64,000 nt of DNA, taken from the NCBI RefSeq assembly GCF_012986595.1, contig NZ_JAAQYM010000002.1:620001-684000 (forward strand), read 5' to 3'. Position 1 is the first letter of the stretch, and each line of letters opens with the position of its first letter. Position numbers and translations under genes: made by a program. This DNA comes from Pseudomonas koreensis (GTDB lineage: Bacteria > Pseudomonadota > Gammaproteobacteria > Pseudomonadales > Pseudomonadaceae). Shown piece by piece: positions 8,226-18,584 of the stretch. The notes beneath the pieces were generated by a model. The model did no database searches. It saw only the letters and a program-made list of their open reading frames with translations, and was not told the DNA's origin.

Positions 8226-9500
8226 TCAGCGTAGCCCCAGCGTGACTTCAAAGCGGCAGCCATTGGGCTGCATGGTGCTCAACGTCACCTCCCAGCCCTG
8301 GTTTTCACAGATCCGCTGCACCAGCGACAGGCCCAGCCCAAGGCCCTCGCCACGCTTTTCATTACCGCGCACAAAAGGCTGGAACATGGCTTCACGCTTT
8401 TCCTCGGGGATGCCGACACCCGAGTCTTCGACGACAAACCCCTTGTCATTGAGGGTAAGGCGAATGAATCCCTGCTCGGTGTAGTGGCAGGCGTTGCGCA
8501 GCAGATTACCCATGACCGCGCTGAGCAGAGTGGCATTGAAGCGGGTGTCCGGCGGGTTGCCCGGCTCGAACAGCAGGCGCAGGCCTTTGGACTCGATCGG
8601 TTCGCGCCAGATACTCAACAGTCCATCAGCCACTTGGGAGAGATTCTGCTGCGGCGCGGACCCCGCATCTTCACGCTGGGCGCGGGCGAGCATCAGGAAG
8701 GTCTGCACCAGTTCGCGCATTTCCTCGCTGGCCCTGGCGATACGCTCGACCTGGGCCCGGCCGCGTTGATCCAGCCCCGGGTTTTCCAGAAGCAATTCGC
8801 AGGAGCTGGCCAACACCATCAACGGTGTGCGCAGTTCGTGGCTGACGTCGCTGGTGAACAGCCGCTCGCGGGTCAGCGCCTGGCGCAGACGCCCCAGCGT
8901 GGCATCGAACGCCACCGCCAGTTCGCCGACTTCGTCAGCCGCATAATCCGGGGCCAACGGCGGCGCCAGACCGAGCAGTTGATCGCGGTGCCGCACTTGT
9001 CGCGCCAGTCGCACCACGGGCGCCATGACCTTGCGCGCCAACACCCAACCGAGGAACACCGCCAGCGCCAGACTGAGCACGAAGCCCACCAGCACCACGG
9101 CGAACAGCACACGCTCGCGCTCTTCGAAATCGCTTTGATCCTGCAGCAAGACGTAGCGACGACCGTCGACGACCTCGACCATCGCGTGATACGACAGATT
9201 CTCGCGGAAAACTTCGTGGAAGCCCGCATCGAGGTGGCGCAGGTCTTTCGGTAACTCGAAATCACCCGGGCCGCCGCTGAAATAGAACAACTGATCCGGT
9301 TCCGGACGATGGCTCCAGTCCGAGACGTTGTCCATCAGCAGCAGACGCTGCAGGTCGCCGCCCAGCCCCGCCGAAATCAGTTTTTCCTCCACCAGGTGCA
9401 CGGTCGCCACAATGCCCATGGCGAAGGCCCCGGCCACCAGCGCACTCATCAGCGCAAAGGCGATGATGATCCGCTGGGAAAGGCTTTGCTTAAACTCCAT
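8226..9500 (-). CDS. colS: ColS membrane sensor histidine kinase
   Basis: This is a 424-residue two-component sensor. Order: TM1 (about 11-33), periplasmic domain (34-130), TM2 (about 131-156), HAMP, HisKA with SDVSHELRTPL, and HATPase with DSGVGIPEE and GLGLGLSLVQ. The metal-sensing residues reported for P. putida ColS (H105 and the E126-x-x-E129 pair, also E96, recalled) fall at exactly these numbers when translation starts at MEFKQSL, which supports that start. It overlaps the colR end by 11 bases. ColS responds to excess Fe3+/Zn2+ in P. putida. ColRS affects root colonisation and membrane integrity in relatives. Confidence 0.9.
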   Translation of the reverse strand: MEFKQSLSQRIIIAFALMSALVAGAFAMGIVATVHLVEEKLISAGLGGDLQRLLLMDNVSDWSHRPEPDQLFYFSGGPGDFELPKDLRHLDAGFHEVFRENLSYHAMVEVVDGRRYVLLQDQSDFEERERVLFAVVLVGFVLSLALAVFLGWVLARKVMAPVVRLARQVRHRDQLLGLAPPLAPDYAADEVGELAVAFDATLGRLRQALTRERLFTSDVSHELRTPLMVLASSCELLLENPGLDQRGRAQVERIARASEEMRELVQTFLMLARAQREDAGSAPQQNLSQVADGLLSIWREPIESKGLRLLFEPGNPPDTRFNATLLSAVMGNLLRNACHYTEQGFIRLTLNDKGFVVEDSGVGIPEEKREAMFQPFVRGNEKRGEGLGLGLSLVQRICENQGWEVTLSTMQPNGCRFEVTLGLR

Positions 9501-10173
9501 CACGCCCCTCGGCCAGGCGGTAACCCACACCGTGCACGGTTTGCAGCAACGGTTTGGCGAATGGCTTGTCGATCACCTGACGCAATTGGTGGACATGGCT
9601 GCGCAGGCTGTCGCTGTCCGGGCAGTCGTCGCCCCACAGCGCCTCTTCGAGAATTTCCCGACGCAGGACATGCGGGCTCTTCTGCATCAACACCGCCAGC
9701 AGTTTCAGGCCGACCGGGTTGAGCTTGAGCAGCTTGCCCTCGCGGGTCACTTCCAGGGTGTCGAGGTCGTAGCTCAGGTCGCCGACCTGCAGCGCGCGAC
9801 GTCCGCCGCCTTGGGTACGGCGCATCACCGCTTCGATCCGCGCCGCCAGTTCGGACAAGGCGAACGGCTTGACCAGATAATCATCCGCGCCGGACTTGAA
9901 ACCCTGCAGGCGGTCGTCCAGTTGATCGCGGGCGGTGAGCATGATCACCGGGGTGTCGCGGCGGGCGTCTTCACGCAGGCGCTTGCACAGGGTGTAGCCG
10001 TCGATTCCGGGCAGCATGATATCGAGCACGATCAGGTCGTAATGCTCGGTGGCAGCCAGATGCAGACCCGACAAGCCGTCCTGGGCGCAATCGACGGTAT
10101 AGCCTTTGAGCCCCAGGTAATCGGCCAGGTTGGCCAGGATATCGCGGTTGTCTTCGACCAATAGAATTCGCAT
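9490..10173 (-). CDS. colR: ColR OmpR-family response regulator
   Basis: This is a 227-residue response regulator with a receiver domain (acidic pocket ED at 7-8, phospho-acceptor D51 in LIVLDIMLPG, Lys in YLVKPF) and a C-terminal winged-helix DNA-binding domain. The start MRILLVEDN at 10173 is chosen over the ATG six bases upstream because GGAGG then sits eight bases away and the length equals known ColR. It forms an operon with colS through an 11-base overlap. It should bind the boxes at 8144-8159 and 10291-10306. Confidence 0.9.
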   Translation of the reverse strand: MRILLVEDNRDILANLADYLGLKGYTVDCAQDGLSGLHLAATEHYDLIVLDIMLPGIDGYTLCKRLREDARRDTPVIMLTARDQLDDRLQGFKSGADDYLVKPFALSELAARIEAVMRRTQGGGRRALQVGDLSYDLDTLEVTREGKLLKLNPVGLKLLAVLMQKSPHVLRREILEEALWGDDCPDSDSLRSHVHQLRQVIDKPFAKPLLQTVHGVGYRLAEGRDGV

Positions 10174-10290
10174 TGGCATTTCCTCCGTACACAGTTACGG
10201 CCGTCTCGGCCCGCGCAGCTTAAGGCCAACGCCGGCTCAGGGCTAGCGCTGGCATGCGCGCAAATCCATTTGCTCTACCAAATTAAATCT

Positions 10291-10306
10291 TTAACAAAGT
10301 TTTCAC
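10291..10306 (+). promoter_or_regulatory. Putative ColR box upstream of the sulfatase/LtaS-like gene
   Basis: TTAACAAAGTTTTCAC on the + strand matches the recalled ColR consensus (YYNASNNYTTTTTCAC) at 14 of 16 positions, with deviations at the same two positions as the site at 8144-8159. It ends 70 bases before the start codon, and a possible -10 (TACAGT, 10326-10331) lies downstream. Intergenic region 10174-10376 also holds the divergent colR promoter. Confidence 0.55.
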
Positions 10307-10376
10307 TATCGATTCACAACCTGACTACAGTGGCGCCGCGACACTCGCGCGCCATTGATATAAGGAAAACGAGACA

Positions 10377-12326
10377 ATGGACTCTTTCAAGACCGCGCCC
10401 GTGCGCTTTCTGCTGCTTATCACCGGCGCCTGGCTGGTTATTTTTCTCCTGACTCGTGCGGTATTGCTGCTGACTCACCTGGATGAGGCCGGTGGCTTTG
10501 CCCTTTCCGTGTTCGGCATTGGCGCGCTCTATGACCTGGGGTTTCTCGCCTACGCGGCGCTGCCGATGGGCTTGTATCTGCTGCTGTGCCCGCCGGGCCT
10601 GTGGCGCCGCCGAGGCCATCGCGGGTTCCTGCGCGTCCTGCTGACCATCAGCCTGTTCGCGATGCTGTTCGTGGCGGTGGCCGAATGGCTGTTCTGGGAC
10701 GAGTTCGGCGTGCGCTTCAACTTTATCGCCGTCGACTACCTGGTGTACTCGGACGAAGTGTTGAACAACGTCCTCGAGTCGTACCCGATCGGCAAACTGC
10801 TGAGCCTCCTCGCCGTACTGGCCGTGGTGATCAGTTTTGCCCTGCGCAAGCCGTTCAATGCCGCCATGAATGCCCCCCTGCCAGCGCTGCGCGGACGCCT
10901 GCTCAGCGCTCTGGGCCTGCTGATCGTCACCGGGCTGAGCCTGCAACTGCTCAGCCAGGACGCCCCGCGTGCGCAGGGCGGTAACGCTTACCAGAACGAA
11001 CTGGCCAGCAATGGTCCGTACCAGTTCTTCGCGGCGTTCCGTAACAATGAACTGGACTACGCCCAGTTCTACAAGAGCCTGTCGGCGGAACAGGTCGCCG
11101 GTCAGATCCGTGCCGAGCTGAGTGAGAGCAATGCTCGTTTCATCGGCCAGGATCCGCAGGATATTCGCCGGGTGATCGACAACCCGGGCACCGCGCGCAA
11201 GCCGAACATTGTGCTGGTGACCATCGAAAGCCTGAGCGCCAAGTACCTGGGCAGCAACGGTGACGGGCGCAACCTGACGCCAAACCTCGACGCCTTGCGC
11301 AAGCAGAGCCTGTATTTCAATAACTTCTACGCCACCGGCACCCGCACCGACCGTGGTCTGGAAGCCATCACCCTGGCCATCCCGCCGACGCCGGGCCGCT
11401 CGATCGTCAAGCGCATTGGCCGTGAAAGCGGTTTCGCCAGCCTTGGCCAGCAGCTCAGCGCCGTGGGTTACGACAGTGTGTTCGTCTACGGCGGACGCGG
11501 TTACTTCGACAACATGAACGCCTTCTTTAGCGGCAATGGCTATCGCGTCGTCGATCAGAGCAGCGTCGATGAAGCCGAGATCCACTTCAAGAACGCCTGG
11601 GGCATGGCCGACGAGGATCTGTATCGCCAGACCCTGAAACTGGCGGATGCCGATTACGCCAGGCAGCAACCGTTCCTGTTGCAGTTGATGACCACGTCCA
11701 ACCACCGTCCTTACACCTATCCGGACAACCGGATCGACATCAAGTCCGGCAACGGTCGTGATGGCGCGGTGAAGTACACCGACTACGCCATCGGGCAGTT
11801 CCTCGAGCAGGCGCGGCAGAAACCGTGGTTCGACAACACGATCTTCATTTTCGTCGCCGACCACACGGCGGGCAGCGCCGGTAAAGAAGACTTGCCGATC
11901 ACCAACTATCAGATCCCGCTGTTCATCTACGCGCCGAAAATGATCGAAGCTCGCGAGAGCGCGCAATTGGCCAGCCAGATCGACCTCGCCCCGACCCTGC
12001 TGGGCTTGCTGAACCTGGACTACACCTCGACATTCTTTGGCCGCAACCTGTTGCAGGACAACCCGCTGCCACCGCGCGTAGTGGTCGGCAACTACCAGCA
12101 TCTGGGTCTGTTCGACGGCAAGGATCTGGCGATCCTCAGTCCGCGCCAGGGCTTGCGCCGGCATGACGATGCGTTGACCGAGAGCCGTGAGTATCGGGTC
12201 ACCAGCGACGACCCGCTGGTCAGCCGGGCGATCACCTATTACCAGACCGCCAGCTATGGCTTCAAACAGCAGTTGTTGAGCTGGAAGCCTATGAAGGAAG
12301 ACACCTCGCAAGTCAGCGATCGTTAA
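10377..12326 (+). CDS. LtaS/sulfatase-family membrane phosphotransferase-like enzyme
   Basis: This 649-residue protein has about five N-terminal transmembrane helices (to about residue 200) followed by a periplasmic alkaline-phosphatase-fold sulfatase domain. Metal-ligand motifs are NIVLVTIESLSAKYLG (Glu) and IFVADHTAG (Asp-His). The nucleophile Thr is probably in ATGTRTDRGLEA. YGGRGYFDNMNAFF is the usual LtaS-group signature. Relatives transfer phosphoglycerol or phosphoethanolamine to envelope acceptors. It is divergent from colR and has a ColR-like box, so a role in envelope modification is inferred. ATG follows AAGGAAAA closely. A strong terminator follows the gene. Confidence 0.75.
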   Translation: MDSFKTAPVRFLLLITGAWLVIFLLTRAVLLLTHLDEAGGFALSVFGIGALYDLGFLAYAALPMGLYLLLCPPGLWRRRGHRGFLRVLLTISLFAMLFVAVAEWLFWDEFGVRFNFIAVDYLVYSDEVLNNVLESYPIGKLLSLLAVLAVVISFALRKPFNAAMNAPLPALRGRLLSALGLLIVTGLSLQLLSQDAPRAQGGNAYQNELASNGPYQFFAAFRNNELDYAQFYKSLSAEQVAGQIRAELSESNARFIGQDPQDIRRVIDNPGTARKPNIVLVTIESLSAKYLGSNGDGRNLTPNLDALRKQSLYFNNFYATGTRTDRGLEAITLAIPPTPGRSIVKRIGRESGFASLGQQLSAVGYDSVFVYGGRGYFDNMNAFFSGNGYRVVDQSSVDEAEIHFKNAWGMADEDLYRQTLKLADADYARQQPFLLQLMTTSNHRPYTYPDNRIDIKSGNGRDGAVKYTDYAIGQFLEQARQKPWFDNTIFIFVADHTAGSAGKEDLPITNYQIPLFIYAPKMIEARESAQLASQIDLAPTLLGLLNLDYTSTFFGRNLLQDNPLPPRVVVGNYQHLGLFDGKDLAILSPRQGLRRHDDALTESREYRVTSDDPLVSRAITYYQTASYGFKQQLLSWKPMKEDTSQVSDR

Positions 12327-12343
12327 GCATTCATCGTTAATAG

Positions 12344-12377
12344 AAACGCCCCGGGCTGATGCTCCGGGGCGTTTTTC
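12344..12377 (+). terminator. Rho-independent terminator of the sulfatase-like gene
   Basis: AACGCCCCGG and CCGGGGCGTT form a GC-rich stem with a short loop followed by a T-run. It lies 17 bases after the stop. Confidence 0.9.
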
Positions 12378-12414
12378 TTTGCGCACCGGTTAGCACAGGA
12401 AACACATATCCCAA

Positions 12415-12503
12415 TGTGGGAGCGAGCCTGCTCGCGAATGCGGTGTATCCGTCACTGCTGTGGTGATGGGTGAATTGCTTTCGCGAGCAGGCTCGCTCCC
12501 ACA
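12415..12503. repeat. REP palindrome pair, TGTGGGAGCGAGCCTGCTCG type
   Basis: TGTGGGAGCGAGCCTGCTCG on the left is mirrored by CGAGCAGGCTCGCTCCCACA on the right, about 50 bases apart. This is a different REP family from those at 1871 and 6279. A single half copy is at 33729-33752. It lies between the convergent sulfatase-like gene and groEL. Confidence 0.85.
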
Positions 12504-12528
12504 GGGAGGCAGTGTGAAATCCGGGCAA

Positions 12529-12566
12529 TAAAAAACCCCGCCTGCTCATCGCAGGCGGGGTTTTTC
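12529..12566. terminator. groEL terminator (bidirectional)
   Basis: The stem AACCCCGCCTGC/GCAGGCGGGGTT is flanked by A-run and T-run, so it can work on either strand. It directly follows the groEL stop on the - strand. Confidence 0.9.
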
Positions 12567-12586
12567 GTTACGGGGGTAAGGCTGGC

Positions 12587-14245
<1,659 letters not shown>

Positions 14246-14282
14246 TTAAATACTTTGTAGTAACGGGAAAATGAGCGGGGTA

Positions 14283-14576
14283 TCAGCCTTCGATAACAGC
14301 GAGGATTTCGTTCTCGCTCATTACCAGCAGGTCTTCGCCGTCGACTTTCACAGTGTTGCTGCCGGAGTAAGGACCGAACACAACCTTGTCGCCTTCCTTC
14401 ACGGACAGTGCACGCACTTCACCGTTTTCCAGAGCCTTGCCCGGGCCTACAGCGAGAATCACACCGTGGTTGGCTTTTTCAGCAGCCGAACCTGGCAGGA
14501 CGATACCGCCAGCGGTTTTCTTTTCTTCTTCGCTGCGACGGATGACGACGCGGTCATGCAGAGGACGAAGCTTCAT
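14283..14576 (-). CDS. groES: Co-chaperonin GroES (10 kDa)
   Basis: This is a 97-residue GroES. It starts [14 protein letters not shown], has the mobile loop ([16 protein letters not shown]) that binds GroEL, and ends IEG-type. It caps the GroEL ring. AGGAGA lies a few bases before the ATG. It is first in the groESL operon, about 145 bases downstream of the sigma32-like promoter. Confidence 0.98.
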   Translation of the reverse strand: MKLRPLHDRVVIRRSEEEKKTAGGIVLPGSAAEKANHGVILAVGPGKALENGEVRALSVKEGDKVVFGPYSGSNTVKVDGEDLLVMSENEILAVIEG

Positions 14577-14719
14577 TGTCGATCTCTCCTAATTGTGGTT
14601 TTCATCGGCCGGTGTAGTCCCGGCGGGTTTAACAAATCCGGCCTGCGCCGGTTGCGGTTCGTCGAGCGAACCGCGGAAGTCTGTCCGACTCAAATGCCGG
14701 AAACCTTTCGGTGACCGAT

Positions 14720-14747
14720 ACATAAGGGCGCATGAGCTGATTACAAG
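14720..14747 (-). promoter_or_regulatory. Sigma32-like heat-shock promoter for groESL
   Basis: On the - strand CTTGTAA is followed after 12 bases by CCCTTATGT. The sigma32 consensus is CTTGAAA, 11-16 bases, CCCCATNT. It differs at one -35 position and two or three -10 positions, in the right place and orientation for groES. Confidence 0.6.
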
Positions 14748-14796
14748 GGCGGGGGCAGAAAATTTTTCATCGATTTGCCCCCTGAATGCCGCGCAT

Positions 14797-14824
14797 AAAG
14801 AAACGGCACCCGAAGGTGCCGTGT
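14797..14824 (-). terminator. fxsA terminator
   Basis: ACGGCACC/GGTGCCGT stem with a CGAA/TTCG-type loop is followed on the - strand by TTTCTTT. It begins about 12 bases after the fxsA stop and insulates fxsA from groES. Confidence 0.85.
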
Positions 14825-14835
14825 CGATGCAGGGG

Positions 14836-15312
14836 TTATTTGCTGTCGCGATGTTCGAACTCGCCTTCGATCACATCACCCTCGCGGCCCAGAGGCTGAC
14901 GCGGTGCAGGACCGCCACGGGGTTGCAGGTCGTCGGCGAAGGCACGCTGACGAATCGCCTGTTCTTCGGCACGCTGGCGCATTTTGTTCGCCAGCAGGCG
15001 ACGGGTGAACGGCAACAGCATCACCAGACCGACCACGTCGCTGACGAAGCCCGGCAGGATCAGCAGGCCGCCGGCCAGGGCCAGCATCAGGCCTTCGAGC
15101 ATGGTCTGCGCGGGCAGTTCACCGCGATTCAGGCTTTCACGGGCACGCAGTGCCGTGGCCAGACCGGCGATGCGCAGCACGAACACGCCGAACATCGAGC
15201 CGAGAATGATCAGCAGCAGGGCCGGGAAAAACCCGATAGCCCCTGCCACTTTGACGAATACGAACAGCTCCAGCACCGGAAACAGCAGAAAGAGCAACAA
15301 AAAAGGGCGCAT
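14836..15312 (-). CDS. fxsA: FxsA family membrane protein
   Basis: This 158-residue cytoplasmic-membrane protein is a member of the FxsA family, whose E. coli member relieves F-plasmid exclusion of phage T7. Its normal role is unknown. Three or four hydrophobic helices fill residues 1-110, including the typical LPGFVSDVVGLVMLLP segment, and a charged tail follows. ATG at 15312 has GAGGA eight bases upstream and is preferred to the TTG one codon earlier. Its position next to groES is conserved in Pseudomonas. Confidence 0.9.
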   Translation of the reverse strand: MRPFLLLFLLFPVLELFVFVKVAGAIGFFPALLLIILGSMFGVFVLRIAGLATALRARESLNRGELPAQTMLEGLMLALAGGLLILPGFVSDVVGLVMLLPFTRRLLANKMRQRAEEQAIRQRAFADDLQPRGGPAPRQPLGREGDVIEGEFEHRDSK

Positions 15313-15377
15313 CAAAGATTCCTCAACGCAAGAAATGCCTTGCAGTAAGCATTAGATGACGTCGCCCTTTCGTGAAT

Positions 15378-16109
15378 TCAAGCGTCGGCCACTGCATTTT
15401 TTGGCCAAACCTCGGCGTGAGCCAGAGAAACCAAGGCTTCGCGCACTTGTATCGGCGTATGACAAGGCGCTTGAAACGGCAACCAGTACAGCGCCTGACC
15501 AATGCGCAAGTGCAGGCCTTCGCTGTCGATCCCGGCCAGTTGCGCCGGCACGGTTTGCGGCAGACCGGCGAGTTCCACGTAGTGAGCGATGGCCTTGGCG
15601 TGATCGCTGTTCATGTGCTCGACCATGCTGATTTCAGCCTTGCCGGCGAACGGGTTGGCCAGGGTCAGTTGCTCGACCCAGTGAATCGCGCCGAAGCCGC
15701 CGATGTAGCGATGACGCACCGGGTTGAGCACCCAGAAGTCGAAATCGTGAGCCTTATGGTAGTTCTGCGAATCGGGGAAATAGCGGTAGTAACGCTCGGC
15801 GGCGGCTTCGATGGCGAGCGGATCTTCGAGCTTCTGTGCTTCGGCCAGGTAAGTCAGGCGACCGACAGCCTGCACGTCGTCGGCCTCACGCTCACCCACC
15901 AGCAGCGAACATTTCGGGTCCTTCTGCAGGTTGTGGGTGTGCTGGGCGATACGGCTGATGAGGATCAGCGGGCGGCCCTGCTCGTCCAGGCAATACGGCA
16001 CCACCGAGCCGAACGGGAAACCGGGCATCGATTTGGAGTGGGTGGACAATACGCCACGGTATTCCTTGAGAAGCAATTCTCGGGCATTCTTGGCCGCTTC
16101 AACGCTCAA
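15378..16109 (-). CDS. HugZ-family haem-binding / FMN-binding split-barrel protein
   Basis: This 243-residue protein belongs to the HugZ/pyridoxamine-phosphate-oxidase-like family, whose members bind or degrade haem. The N-terminal split barrel includes [13 protein letters not shown] and [13 protein letters not shown]. The C-terminal DUF2470-like part includes [13 protein letters not shown], whose His residues bind haem in relatives. The start is a TTG ([11 protein letters not shown]) with AAGGAG nine bases upstream, and no ATG in frame gives a better site. It is divergent from the dehydrogenase gene. Catalytic haem oxygenase activity is not proven by sequence. Confidence 0.75.
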   Translation of the reverse strand: MSVEAAKNARELLLKEYRGVLSTHSKSMPGFPFGSVVPYCLDEQGRPLILISRIAQHTHNLQKDPKCSLLVGEREADDVQAVGRLTYLAEAQKLEDPLAIEAAAERYYRYFPDSQNYHKAHDFDFWVLNPVRHRYIGGFGAIHWVEQLTLANPFAGKAEISMVEHMNSDHAKAIAHYVELAGLPQTVPAQLAGIDSEGLHLRIGQALYWLPFQAPCHTPIQVREALVSLAHAEVWPKNAVADA

Positions 16110-16273
16110 TTTATGACTCCTTATATAGAATCCGTCGAAAAAACGGACAGGCGCCTGGGGATAAGTCCCGGTCACGCCATCGGGCAATGCTCATGTGCAA
16201 TCTGGCCGTAACCGGTAAAGATCGAGCGTCGCCAATAACAAAAACCACTCAGACCGGCTATCGGGGCATGCGA

Positions 16274-17032
16274 ATGCAACTCAACGACAAAGTAATCATT
16301 ATCACCGGCGGTTGCCAGGGTTTGGGCCGCTCCATGGCCGAGTATTTCGCCGGCAAAGGCGCGAAGCTGGCCCTGGTAGACCTCAATCAGGAAAAACTCG
16401 ATGACGCGGTCGCGGCCTGCAAGGCCAAGGGCGTCGAGGCGCGCAGCTATCTGTGCAACGTGGCCAACGAAGAGCAGGTCGAGCACATGGTTGCCCAGGT
16501 GGCCGAAGACTTCGGTGCGATCCATGGCCTGATCAACAACGCCGGGATCCTGCGCGATGGCCTGCTGCTCAAGGTCAAGGACGGCGAAATGACCAAGATG
16601 AGCCTGGCCCAGTGGCAGGCGGTGATCGACGTCAACCTGACCGGCGTGTTCCTGTGCACCCGGGAAGTCGCGGCGAAAATGATCGAGCTGAAGAACAGCG
16701 GCGCGATCATCAACATCTCGTCGATCTCCCGCGCCGGTAATGTCGGCCAGACCAACTATTCTGCCGCCAAGGCTGGTGTGGCAGCGGCCACCGTGACCTG
16801 GGCCAAGGAACTGGCGCGTTACGGGATTCGCGTGGCGGGCATCGCGCCGGGTTTCATCGAAACCGAGATGACCCTGGGCATGAAGCCGGAGGCGTTGGAG
16901 AAAATGACCTCGGGGATTCCGCTCAAGCGCATGGGCAAGCCGGAAGAGATTGCCCATTCGGCGGCGTATATCTTCGAAAACGACTACTACACCGGGCGGA
17001 TTCTGGAGATGGATGGCGGGTTGCGTATCTAA
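16274..17032 (+). CDS. SDR-family oxidoreductase, FabG-like
   Basis: This 252-residue short-chain dehydrogenase has the Rossmann TGGCQGLGR dinucleotide motif, NNAG at about 90, the Ser of NISSISRAG and the Tyr-Lys pair in NYSAAKAG. These predict an NAD(P)H-dependent carbonyl reduction resembling 3-oxoacyl-ACP reductase. Start [13 protein letters not shown] is chosen because homology begins there. An ATG two codons upstream is also possible. The substrate is unknown. It stands alone, and REP elements follow. Confidence 0.8.
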   Translation: MQLNDKVIIITGGCQGLGRSMAEYFAGKGAKLALVDLNQEKLDDAVAACKAKGVEARSYLCNVANEEQVEHMVAQVAEDFGAIHGLINNAGILRDGLLLKVKDGEMTKMSLAQWQAVIDVNLTGVFLCTREVAAKMIELKNSGAIINISSISRAGNVGQTNYSAAKAGVAAATVTWAKELARYGIRVAGIAPGFIETEMTLGMKPEALEKMTSGIPLKRMGKPEEIAHSAAYIFENDYYTGRILEMDGGLRI

Positions 17033-17037
17033 AGCAA

Positions 17038-17110
17038 GATCAAAAGATCGCAGCCTCCGGCAGCTCCTACATGGGATAACTGTAGGAGCTGCCGAAGGCT
17101 GCGATCTTTT
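17038..17110. repeat. REP pair, CAGCTCCTACA...TGTAGGAGCTG outward type
   Basis: Two inverted arms (AGATCAAAAGATCGCAGCC...CAGCTCCTACA and TGTAGGAGCTGCCGAAGGC...GATCTTTT) are separated by about 10 bases. It sits between the convergent SDR and mrp genes, a position where it may serve as shared terminator. Confidence 0.85.
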
Positions 17111-17125
17111 AGCAAACGATGCCGA

Positions 17126-18220
17126 TCAATCGTCGCTGATGCTGATATTCGGCATCGCTGGCGTCGCCGCTTCCTGCAACACAATGCGCGCGCCGACGTG
17201 GCGGGCCAGTTCCTGGTAGACCATGGCGATCTGACTGTCCGGTTCAGCGATCACCGTCGGCTTGCCACCATCGGCCTGCTCGCGGATCAGCATCGACAAC
17301 GGCAGCGAGGCCAGCAGTTCGACGCCGTACTGGGTCGCCAGCTTCTCTCCCCCGCCCTCACCGAACAGATGCTCGGCATGCCCGCAGTTCGAGCAGATGT
17401 GCACCGCCATGTTTTCCACCACACCCAGCACCGGAATGTTGACCTTGCGGAACATTTCCACGCCTTTGCGCGCGTCCAGCAGCGCCAGATCCTGCGGCGT
17501 GGTGACGATCACCGCACCGGCCACCGGGACTTTCTGCGCCAGGGTCAGCTGGATGTCGCCGGTGCCTGGCGGCATGTCGATGACCAGATAATCCAGATCG
17601 CCCCACGCGGTTTGCGTGACCAGTTGCAGCAGTGCACCGGAGACCATCGGTCCGCGCCAGACCATCGGCGTGTTGTCATCAGTCAGGAACGCCATCGACA
17701 TGACTTCGACACCGTGGGCCTTGAGCGGCACGAACCACTTCTGATCCTTGACCTCCGGGCGGGTGCGCTCGGGGATGCCGAACATGATGCCCTGGCTCGG
17801 GCCATAGATGTCGGCGTCGAGAATGCCGACCTTGGCGCCTTCGCGGGCCAGGGCCAGCGCGAGGTTGGCGGCGGTGGTCGACTTGCCCACGCCACCCTTG
17901 CCCGAGGCCACGGCGACCACGTTCTTGACGTTGGCCAGGCCCGGAATCTGTGCCTGGGCCTTGTGAGCGGCGATCACGCTGTTGATTTCGACCTTGGCCG
18001 ACACCACGCCGTCGAGGTTTTCGATGGCCAATTGCAGCAATTGCGCCCAGCCGCTTTTGAACAGGCCGGCGGCATAGCCGATTTCCAGCTCAACCTTGAC
18101 GCGGTCACCATCGATCTCGATGAGCTTCACGCATCCGGCGCTGACCGGGTCCTGGTTCAGGTAAGGGTCGGTGTATTGGCTGAGGACGGCTTCCACCGCT
18201 GCGCGAGTGACGGCACTCAT
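17126..18220 (-). CDS. apbC: Mrp/ApbC iron-sulfur carrier ATPase
   Basis: This 364-residue P-loop protein transfers Fe-S clusters to apoproteins. Residues 1-95 form a MIP18/DUF59-like N-terminal domain. Walker A is GKGGVGKSTTAANLA, Walker B-like is LDADIYGPSQ, and the cluster-binding Cys pair is CSNCGHAEH. ATG at 18220 has GGAG ten bases upstream. A longer frame exists upstream but has no start signal or homology. Location divergent from metG is as in other Pseudomonas. Confidence 0.92.
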   Translation of the reverse strand: MSAVTRAAVEAVLSQYTDPYLNQDPVSAGCVKLIEIDGDRVKVELEIGYAAGLFKSGWAQLLQLAIENLDGVVSAKVEINSVIAAHKAQAQIPGLANVKNVVAVASGKGGVGKSTTAANLALALAREGAKVGILDADIYGPSQGIMFGIPERTRPEVKDQKWFVPLKAHGVEVMSMAFLTDDNTPMVWRGPMVSGALLQLVTQTAWGDLDYLVIDMPPGTGDIQLTLAQKVPVAGAVIVTTPQDLALLDARKGVEMFRKVNIPVLGVVENMAVHICSNCGHAEHLFGEGGGEKLATQYGVELLASLPLSMLIREQADGGKPTVIAEPDSQIAMVYQELARHVGARIVLQEAATPAMPNISISDD

Positions 18221-18313
18221 GGGCAACTCCGATAACAAGACTGGAAAAGATGGCGGGTATCGTACGCTGGACATTGATTTGAGGCGAACAGATTGCTCGA
18301 GCTGGAAAACCTT

Positions 18314-18446
18314 TGTGGCGAGGGGATTTATCCCCGATCGGCTGCGCAGCAGTCGTGAAACCATTGAACGCGGTGTACCTGATACACCGAGGTATCAGGT
18401 TTTGGGGCGGCTTCGCCACCCATCGGGGATAAATCCCCTCGCCACA
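18314..18446. repeat. REP pair, GGCGAGGGGATTTATCCCC type
   Basis: TGTGGCGAGGGGATTTATCC at the left mirrors GGATAAATCCCCTCGCCACA at the right, enclosing about 90 bases with a GCTGCGCAGC inner palindrome and a TGTATCAGGTA-like repeat. It is a fourth REP family in this window. It fills most of the 364-base gap between mrp and metG. The rest should hold the divergent promoters, with a possible metG -10 TATAGT at 18543-18548. Confidence 0.85.
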
Positions 18447-18584
18447 GGGGCCCATTCACATAGAAAGGTTTCATAGGCTGAAATTAAGTGACTGCCGCAT
18501 CCGGAAACAGGCGCACAGGGTGAAAAATATGCGCCGGCGCTTTATAGTGGCCGACCTCCGTTTCATCAAGTAGCGAAGCCCCAC

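Noticed and set aside
18519..18534. GTGAAAAATA on the + strand as another ColR site (before metG)
   Set aside because: Only the TTTTTCAC half fits, the other half and the orientation do not, so it was not called.
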